A stretch of 27,440 nt of DNA from UBA724 sp964229545 (lineage in GTDB: Bacteria; Bacteroidota; Bacteroidia; Flavobacteriales; Flavobacteriaceae), in the NCBI GenBank assembly GCA_964229545.1, contig CAXRDP010000039.1, forward strand, positions 1 through 27,440. Reading direction: 5' to 3'. Shown here piece after piece: positions 21,717 through 27,440 of the stretch. The translations under genes were made by a program, and so were the position numbers. Position 1 is the first letter of the stretch, and each line of letters opens with the position of its first letter. Below the pieces are notes generated by a model that saw nothing but the letters and a program-made list of their open reading frames with translations, was not told the origin of the DNA and did not search any database.

Positions 21717-22599
21717 GCCTGTTTTGTTGGCGGCCTCCCTTGAGGGCTTGGCTCTCAAAAAATCAGGCACTTATGTAGACGTAACTTTTGGCGGTGGAGG
21801 TCACACCAAGGCCATTCTTTCACAATTGGGCCCAGATGGCAGGGTAGTGGCTTTTGATCAAGACGAGGATGCATTGAATAACCAGTGGGGAGATGACCGC
21901 TTGCTTTTGGTGCATCAGAATTTTAGGTATTTGCAAAAATATTTGCGCTACCATAACATCGATAAGGTCGATGGAATATTGGCCGATTTGGGCGTCTCGT
22001 CTCATCAGTTGGATACCCCAGACAGGGGGTTTTCGATTCGTTTCGAAGGTCCTTTGGATATGCGTATGAGTCAAAACATCGACACCACAGCTGAGATGAT
22101 TGTAAACACATATGATGAAACCACTCTCGGAAATATATTTTACCGATATGGGGAGCTTAGGTCTGCGCGTCGGTTTGCATCCGAGATAGTCACACAAAGA
22201 AAAGGCAATAAAATTACCACTACCCAAGCCTTGATTGAACTATTGCGGCCCATGGTGCCTGAAGTGCGTTTCCAAAAAGAGCTGGCACAAATTTTTCAAG
22301 CCCTTAGAATAGAAGTCAATCAAGAGCTATCAGCTTTGGAAGCCTTGCTAGAACAAAGTGCTCAGGTCCTTCATCCACATGGTCGTTTGTGTGTGATAAG
22401 CTATCACTCTCTCGAAGATCGGTTGGTAAAAAGGTTTATGCAATACGGTTGTTTTGACAATGAGCCAAGTAAAGATGCATTCGGAAATAGTCAGTTGCCT
22501 TTTAAAAAAGTCGGCAAGATGATACTTCCCCGAGAGGAGGAAATTCAAATCAACAAAAGAGCCAGAAGTGCGAAACTTCGGGTGGCAGAAAAGCTATGA
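21706..22599 (+). CDS. rsmH: 16S rRNA (cytosine1402-N4)-methyltransferase
   Basis: RsmH (MraW) methylates N4 of C1402 in the ribosomal P site using AdoMet. The 297-residue product shows YHKPVLLAASLEGL, the AdoMet loop DVTFGGGGHTKAIL, ADLGVSSHQLDTPDRGFS, MRMSQ, FQALRIEVNQEL, and VISYHSLEDRLVKRFM near the C-terminus. The start lies inside the end of mraZ and the stop overlaps the ftsL-like gene (ATGA), which is the classical mraZ-rsmH-ftsL-ftsI order. Confidence 0.97.
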   Translation: MYHKPVLLAASLEGLALKKSGTYVDVTFGGGGHTKAILSQLGPDGRVVAFDQDEDALNNQWGDDRLLLVHQNFRYLQKYLRYHNIDKVDGILADLGVSSHQLDTPDRGFSIRFEGPLDMRMSQNIDTTAEMIVNTYDETTLGNIFYRYGELRSARRFASEIVTQRKGNKITTTQALIELLRPMVPEVRFQKELAQIFQALRIEVNQELSALEALLEQSAQVLHPHGRLCVISYHSLEDRLVKRFMQYGCFDNEPSKDAFGNSQLPFKKVGKMILPREEEIQINKRARSAKLRVAEKL

Positions 22600-22913
22600 A
22601 AAGAGGATTGTTAGAAATATTACGTGGTTCTTTTTTAGTGCAAGAGGGTGCTACTAAAAACTGGCGCTTTATTGTTTTTCTGTTTTTTCTTGCTGGGTTA
22701 ATGATAGCGGCCTCTCACAGGGTCGACGGAAAGGTCATGCAAATTGCAAACCTGAGCAATGAAATCCAGGATCTTAAAAGTCGATTTGCAGAAACACGCA
22801 CACGTGCTATGCATGTTAGACTGGAGACAGAAATCAAAAGAAAATTGTCTCAAAGAGGTTTTGTTTCCTCAACTACACCGCCTACAAAAATTACAATAAC
22901 CAAAACCCAATGA
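22596..22913 (+). CDS. FtsL-like cell division membrane protein
   Basis: The product is a 105-residue bitopic membrane protein: a short cytoplasmic N-terminus, one transmembrane segment at about residues 25-42 (FIVFLFFLAGLMIAAS), and an extracytoplasmic coiled-coil-like helix (VMQIANLSNEIQDLKSR ...) followed by a polar tail. This layout, its size and its position between rsmH and ftsI match FtsL, the partner of FtsB/DivIC that links PBP and FtsWI activity at the septum. FtsL sequences diverge strongly, so the assignment rests on position and topology. It overlaps both neighbours by 4 nt. Confidence 0.8.
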   Translation: MKRGLLEILRGSFLVQEGATKNWRFIVFLFFLAGLMIAASHRVDGKVMQIANLSNEIQDLKSRFAETRTRAMHVRLETEIKRKLSQRGFVSSTTPPTKITITKTQ

Positions 22914-24754
22914 ACAAGAAAAAACAACTCGTTTCTAAGATGGCTTTTGTAGCTGTGTCTTTGTTGTTGTTGGGGTTGTCCGTAGGCTATAAGTTGGTGT
23001 ATTTGCAATTGGTAGAGGGTGAAAAATATGAAAAGCTATCAGAAAAAACCACTGTAAAAAATTTTGAGATAACCCCGATCCGTGGAAACATCTATGCGCA
23101 TGACGGTAGCTTGTTAGCTACCTCGGTGCCTCGCTACAGTATCTATTTTGATGCGGTTACGGTTAAAAACAGCACTTTTAAAAAGTACATAAATCCATTG
23201 TCCGACTCACTGTCTGTGTTGTTTGGAAAACCCAACAATCATTACAGAGATTTGTTGATAAGGGCACGCAACCAAAAAAATAGATACAAACCCCTGGCTC
23301 GTGATTTGAGTTACGAACAGATGAATCGTTTGCGCACTTTTCCCATGTTTCGTTTGGGTGGGGTCAAAGGAGGTCTTATTGTGGAGCGAAAAACGGTTCG
23401 TGAGCGTCCCTTGGGGAAAATCGCGGAACGTACCATAGGATATGAGCAGCGCCAACCCAACGGCCAGTACTTGCGCGTCGGACTTGAGGGCGCTTTTGGA
23501 AACCGCCTTCGTGGTGTTCCCGGCCTGCAACTCAGACAGAAGATTGCCAATGGTGAATGGAAACCCCTGACAAACTCCTATCAGCAAGAACCTCAAGATG
23601 GTTATGATGTGTTCACAACCATAGACGTAAACATACAAGACATCACCCACCACGCACTTTTGAAGGCCTTGGAAGATTTTGAAGCAGAACACGGGACCGC
23701 CATTGTGATGGAAACACAAACGGGTGCCATCCGTGCTGTGGCCAATTTGGGCAGGACTCAAGAAGGAAAATATTACGAAAAACTTAACTATGCCATAGGC
23801 GAGTCTCATGAGCCGGGCTCTACATTCAAACTCATGGCATTGGTAGCCGCCTTGGAAGACAAAGTGGTTGATACAACCACAGTCATAGACACTAAAAATG
23901 GAATACTCACTTTTTACGGCAAGTACAATGTGCGGGATTCCAAAAAAGGAGGCTATGGAAAAATCAGTTTAGCTGAGGTCTTTGAACGTTCCTCGAACAC
24001 CGGTATGGTTCAAGCCATCCACGAAAACTATAAATCCCGTCCAGAGCTGTTTGTTAACCGTCTGATTAATATGGGGCTTAGCGAGCCTTTGGGTATTTCT
24101 GTGTTGGGGGAGGGCATTCCCAAAATTCCACATCCCAAAGATGCGGATTGGGATGGTCTTGACTTGCCCTGGATGGCTTATGGGTATGGGGTTTCTTTAA
24201 CTCCTTTGCAGACGTTGACTTTCTACAATGCCGTTGCTAACAATGGGGTTATGGTGAAACCGAGGTTTGTAGATCAAATCAGGAGTTTGGGTGATGATCG
24301 GGCAGAAAAGTTGCCTGTGGAGGTTTTAAACGCCTCTATTTGCTCAGAGGAAACCTTAAGTAAGGTACAAGCACTTCTTAAAGGGGTGGTTGAAAAACCG
24401 TGGGGTACCGCAAGAAACATTTATGACCCTGAATTTGCAATTTCAGGAAAAACCGGCACTTGTCAAGTTGATTATACCAAAGATGAAGTGCAATATGTAT
24501 CCAGTTTTGTGGGCTATTTCCCTTCTGACAACCCCAAATATTCTTGCATCGTTGTGGTGCATAGGCCCAACAAAAAGAAAGGTTATTACGGAAACCGCGT
24601 GGCAGCCCCAGTTTTTAAAACCATCGCTCATAAGCTCTACAGTACCATTCCTGAAAACCAACAACTCGACATCGAACGACTTCAAAAGTTGACCTCGGTT
24701 GAAAAGGATTTGCCCCTTGATACTTCCACACCACTAACACAAACCCAACCATGA
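22910..24754 (+). CDS. ftsI: Class B penicillin-binding protein, septal transpeptidase
   Basis: A peptidoglycan DD-transpeptidase for septal cell-wall synthesis. The 614-residue product has an N-terminal membrane anchor (about residues 10-28). The pedestal domain includes RGNIYAHDGSLLATS and TIGYEQRQPNGQYLRVGLEGAF. The transpeptidase domain carries the active-site motifs STFK (catalytic Ser304, Lys307), SSN (361-363) and KTGT (514-517). The C-terminus ends in a short Thr/Pro-rich tail, and I see no PASTA repeat, which some flavobacterial homologues carry. It overlaps the ftsL-like gene by 4 nt and murE by 4 nt. Known partners of this enzyme are FtsW and FtsL/FtsB (DivIC). Confidence 0.96.
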   Translation: MNKKKQLVSKMAFVAVSLLLLGLSVGYKLVYLQLVEGEKYEKLSEKTTVKNFEITPIRGNIYAHDGSLLATSVPRYSIYFDAVTVKNSTFKKYINPLSDSLSVLFGKPNNHYRDLLIRARNQKNRYKPLARDLSYEQMNRLRTFPMFRLGGVKGGLIVERKTVRERPLGKIAERTIGYEQRQPNGQYLRVGLEGAFGNRLRGVPGLQLRQKIANGEWKPLTNSYQQEPQDGYDVFTTIDVNIQDITHHALLKALEDFEAEHGTAIVMETQTGAIRAVANLGRTQEGKYYEKLNYAIGESHEPGSTFKLMALVAALEDKVVDTTTVIDTKNGILTFYGKYNVRDSKKGGYGKISLAEVFERSSNTGMVQAIHENYKSRPELFVNRLINMGLSEPLGISVLGEGIPKIPHPKDADWDGLDLPWMAYGYGVSLTPLQTLTFYNAVANNGVMVKPRFVDQIRSLGDDRAEKLPVEVLNASICSEETLSKVQALLKGVVEKPWGTARNIYDPEFAISGKTGTCQVDYTKDEVQYVSSFVGYFPSDNPKYSCIVVVHRPNKKKGYYGNRVAAPVFKTIAHKLYSTIPENQQLDIERLQKLTSVEKDLPLDTSTPLTQTQP

Positions 24755-26211
24755 AAGCACTTAAAGACTTATTGTATGGGGTTTCTATCGAGTCGGTAGT
24801 GGGTACAACAGATCGGGACGTGGCGCAGATTCAGTATGACTCACGTCTTAAAAACCCTGATAGTATTTTTGTGGCCCTTCGAGGGCAGGTTAGTGACGGT
24901 CATGAACATATCAATGCGGCTATAACAAATGGATGCACAAGTGTTGTTTGTGAGTCGATACCCGAAAAAATCCAAACAGGAGTTACCTACATACGCACAG
25001 CCAACACACGTTTAGCCTTGGCAATCATGGCAGCCAACTTTTACGAACGCCCTTCAGAGCAACTTCAGTTAATTGGGGTGACGGGTACCAATGGAAAAAC
25101 TTCGGTTGTCCGCTTGTTGTTTGGTGTATTTCAAAGGTTGGGTCATTCTGTAGGTGTGATTTCTACCATCGGCAACGCCATCAATGAGCAGTCCTATCCT
25201 GCCACCCATACCACACCAGATCCTTTGGCCATCAATGCTTTTTTGCACAAAATGGTACAAGCAGGGGTGGGTTATTGCTTTATGGAAGTGTCCTCGCACG
25301 GCATTGACCAGTGCAGAACAGCAGGTTTGCGTTTTGCGGGTGGTGTTTTTACCAATTTGTCACACGACCATTTAGATTACCACAAAACCTTTGCGCAATA
25401 CAGAGACACCAAAAAACAATTTTTTGATCAGCTCTCCCAGGAGGCCTTTGCCTTAAGTAATAAAGATGATAAAAACGGTGTTTTTATGTTGCAGAACTGC
25501 AAGGCCCAACATCGATTTTATGGCTTAAAAACTTCAGCACATTTTAAGGCTAAGATTCTCGAACGCGATTTTGCAGGGATGCTGTTAACGGTCGATAACA
25601 CAGAGGTATGGACTCCCTTGGTAGGAGATTTTAATGCCTCCAATATAGTAGCTGTATACGCATGTTGTTTGTTGCTAGGGAAAGATCCGGAGGAGAGCTT
25701 ACATGCCATCAGTGCCATTGAGCCTGTAGCTGGTAGGTTCAATGCTTTTACTGCAAACAACAACATCAAAGCCATAGTCGATTTTGCCCACACGCCCGAT
25801 GCCTTGGAGAATGTATTGACTTCTATCAATCAGATAAGAACCGGCAACGAGTTGTTGATTACGGTTGTTGGTTGTGGCGGGGGTCGCGACGCGGCCAAAA
25901 GACCCAAAATGGGTCGTATAGCCACCATGCTCAGTGACAAAGTGATTTTTACCTCTGACAATCCAAGGGATGAAGAACCCGAAGCCATTATCAAACAAAT
26001 GGAAGAGGGGGTAGCACCAGAAGACTATAAGAAATTTTTATCGATTGCAGATAGAAAACAAGCCATCAAAACAGCTTGCCAGTTGGCCCACCCCAATGAC
26101 ATCATTTTAGTGGCAGGTAAAGGACATGAAACCTACCAAGAGATTCAAGGCGTCAAAAAAGATTTTGACGACATGATAGAGCTAAAATCAAACCTAAAAA
26201 TAAGCGACTGA
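24751..26211 (+). CDS. murE: UDP-N-acetylmuramoyl-tripeptide synthetase (meso-diaminopimelate-adding)
   Basis: MurE adds the third residue to UDP-MurNAc-L-Ala-D-Glu in the cytoplasm. The 486-residue product has the Mur ligase ATP site GTNGKT (residues 112-117), the middle-domain HTTPDP and MEVSSHGID, and NLSHDHLDYHKT. DNPR (403-406, within TSDNPRDEEPE) is the motif that selects meso-diaminopimelate rather than L-lysine. This fits a Gram-negative peptidoglycan. It overlaps ftsI by 4 nt and mraY by 1 nt. Confidence 0.97.
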   Translation: MKALKDLLYGVSIESVVGTTDRDVAQIQYDSRLKNPDSIFVALRGQVSDGHEHINAAITNGCTSVVCESIPEKIQTGVTYIRTANTRLALAIMAANFYERPSEQLQLIGVTGTNGKTSVVRLLFGVFQRLGHSVGVISTIGNAINEQSYPATHTTPDPLAINAFLHKMVQAGVGYCFMEVSSHGIDQCRTAGLRFAGGVFTNLSHDHLDYHKTFAQYRDTKKQFFDQLSQEAFALSNKDDKNGVFMLQNCKAQHRFYGLKTSAHFKAKILERDFAGMLLTVDNTEVWTPLVGDFNASNIVAVYACCLLLGKDPEESLHAISAIEPVAGRFNAFTANNNIKAIVDFAHTPDALENVLTSINQIRTGNELLITVVGCGGGRDAAKRPKMGRIATMLSDKVIFTSDNPRDEEPEAIIKQMEEGVAPEDYKKFLSIADRKQAIKTACQLAHPNDIILVAGKGHETYQEIQGVKKDFDDMIELKSNLKISD

Positions 26212-27407
26212 TGTTATACTATTTGTTTGAATATTTAGAGCAACACTATCAGTTTCCCGGAGCGGGACTGTTTCAGTATTTGTCATTTCGGGCTTCGGTA
26301 GCGGTGATTTTGTCGTTGCTTATTTCTTCCATTTTTGGAAAAAAAATCATCCGTTTGCTACACAATTATCAGATGGGTGAGACCATACGCGACCTCGGTC
26401 TGGAAGGTCAAAAAGAAAAAGCCGGAACCCCGACCATGGGCGGACTGATTATCATATTGGCAACCCTTGTGCCAGTGTTGTTGTTGGCCAAGCTCGAAAA
26501 CATTTACATCATTTTGCTAATCGTTACCACCCTATGGATGGGCTGTATCGGTTTTGTGGATGATTATATCAAAATCAAGAAAAAAGACAAAGCCGGTCTC
26601 AAAGGCAAGTTCAAAGTTATTGGGCAAGTTGGCCTGGGGCTGATTGTGGGGACCACGCTTTATTTTCATCCTGAGGTTACCATACGTCAGGAAGCTCCTG
26701 CCACCCAAAGTTTTCAAATAGAAGAACAATCTACCAAAACAACGATTCCACTTCTTAAAAATAACGAATTCGACTACGCTGACATGATCACATGGGTGGA
26801 TGATTCATGGGGTAAATATGCATGGTTGGTGTTTATTCCTATAGTGATTTTTATAGTCACAGCGGTTTCCAACGGCGCCAATCTGACCGATGGTATAGAC
26901 GGCTTGGCAGCGGGGTCTGCGGCCATTATCGTTTTGGCGTTGGGCATTTTTGCTTGGGTATCGGGCAACATTATTTTTTCAGAGTACCTCAATGTGATGT
27001 ACATCCCACGCATCAGTGAGTTGGTGATTTTTATTGCAGCAGTCACGGGTGGTTTGGTTGGGTTTTTATGGTACAACGCCTATCCGGCTCAAGTATTTAT
27101 GGGCGATACGGGCAGCCTGACCATAGGTGGAATTATTGCCGTACTGGCATTGGCGGTTAGAAAAGAACTTCTTATCCCCATTCTTTGTGGCATCTTCTTG
27201 ATAGAGAATGTTTCTGTGGTACTACAAGTGGCTTATTTTAAATACACCAAGAAAAAAACCGGGGTTGGAAAACGCATTTTCCTCATGGCGCCTTTGCATC
27301 ACCATTATCAAAAACGCGGCTATCATGAAAGCAAAATTGTGTCCCGCTTTTGGATTGTAGGAATTGTGTTGGCGATTGTTTCACTCGTGACCCTAAAAAT
27401 CAGATAA
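26211..27407 (+). CDS. mraY: Phospho-N-acetylmuramoyl-pentapeptide-transferase
   Basis: MraY transfers phospho-MurNAc-pentapeptide from UDP to undecaprenyl phosphate, making lipid I at the inner membrane. The 398-residue product has about ten hydrophobic segments and the catalytic motifs GFVDDYIKI, NLTDGIDGLA, GDTGSL and the His-rich MAPLHHHYQKRG. It is longer than the E. coli enzyme (360); the extra length is an extracytoplasmic stretch after GTTLYFHPEV, which is rich in Gln, Thr and Glu, and is common in Bacteroidota. Its ATG uses the last base of the murE stop. murD begins 1 nt after its stop. Confidence 0.97.
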   Translation: MLYYLFEYLEQHYQFPGAGLFQYLSFRASVAVILSLLISSIFGKKIIRLLHNYQMGETIRDLGLEGQKEKAGTPTMGGLIIILATLVPVLLLAKLENIYIILLIVTTLWMGCIGFVDDYIKIKKKDKAGLKGKFKVIGQVGLGLIVGTTLYFHPEVTIRQEAPATQSFQIEEQSTKTTIPLLKNNEFDYADMITWVDDSWGKYAWLVFIPIVIFIVTAVSNGANLTDGIDGLAAGSAAIIVLALGIFAWVSGNIIFSEYLNVMYIPRISELVIFIAAVTGGLVGFLWYNAYPAQVFMGDTGSLTIGGIIAVLALAVRKELLIPILCGIFLIENVSVVLQVAYFKYTKKKTGVGKRIFLMAPLHHHYQKRGYHESKIVSRFWIVGIVLAIVSLVTLKIR

Positions 27408-27408
27408 G

Positions 27409-27440
27409 ATGGACAAACGCTTGGTTGTATTGGGAGCAGG
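27409..27440 (+). CDS. murD: UDP-N-acetylmuramoyl-L-alanine--D-glutamate ligase, first codons (cut by window edge)
   Basis: Ten complete codons are present, beginning MDKRLVVLGAG, which is the start of the N-terminal Rossmann strand and glycine-rich loop of MurD. The position directly after mraY is the standard dcw order. The identification rests on this short sequence and on context. Confidence 0.75.
   Translation, partial: MDKRLVVLGA

Overview
The window looks like chromosomal core sequence from a gliding-lineage member of the Bacteroidota, most likely Flavobacteriia. Evidence: gldB and gldC are present; promoters match the Bacteroidota/Flavobacterium consensus (TTTG/TTG, about 17-21 nt, TAnnTTTG); genes lack obvious Shine-Dalgarno sequences; MetH appears split; and the phenylalanine/tyrosine operon has the order dehydratase, aminotransferase, dehydrogenase, DAHP synthase-chorismate mutase. 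Coding density is very high and many neighbouring genes overlap by a few bases. I see no tRNA, rRNA, insertion sequence, prophage, CRISPR array or other sign of recent transfer. No gap without a gene exceeds about 255 bases.

Layout, left to right. (1) 1-3620 (+): the 3' part of cobalamin-dependent methionine synthase (metH) and metF, the methyl branch of folate and methionine metabolism. (2) 3668-4459 (-): two small accessory genes, a VOC/glyoxalase-fold protein and an antibiotic-biosynthesis-monooxygenase-fold protein. (3) 4497-8575 (+): the aromatic operon. A strong promoter and a short leader peptide rich in Phe and Tyr codons are followed by an intrinsic terminator directly in front of pheA, then a class I aminotransferase, tyrA and a DAHP synthase-chorismate mutase fusion. 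This has the anatomy of ribosome-mediated attenuation. (4) 8612-11570 (+): rsgA, dtd, a MazG-like pyrophosphohydrolase and aroA, tightly packed. (5) 11618-16769 (+): queA, rlmN, a polyprenyl diphosphate synthase and dnaG. (6) 16766-18284 (-): an atypical LuxR-type response regulator and nadE. (7) 18352-19655 (+): gldB and gldC. (8) 19639-21007 (-): an alpha/beta hydrolase and engB/yihA. (9) 21189-27440 (+): the division and cell wall (dcw) cluster, mraZ, rsmH, an ftsL-like gene, ftsI, murE, mraY and the first codons of murD, preceded by a three-copy 10-bp direct repeat that resembles a MraZ operator.

How the genes work together: the aroF-type enzyme makes DAHP (first shikimate step) and aroA acts near the end of that pathway. 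The fused chorismate mutase makes prephenate, which PheA and TyrA send to phenylpyruvate or 4-hydroxyphenylpyruvate, and the aminotransferase plausibly finishes Phe and Tyr. The dcw genes build and attach lipid-linked peptidoglycan precursor at the division site.

The points most worth a second look are the Phe/Tyr attenuator with a nearly leaderless leader peptide, the MraZ-box triplet, a DnaG primase with all four expected zinc ligands replaced, and a response regulator whose phospho-acceptor Asp is replaced by Glu. Most of the rest is ordinary housekeeping sequence, and I do not see a wholly new multi-gene system.
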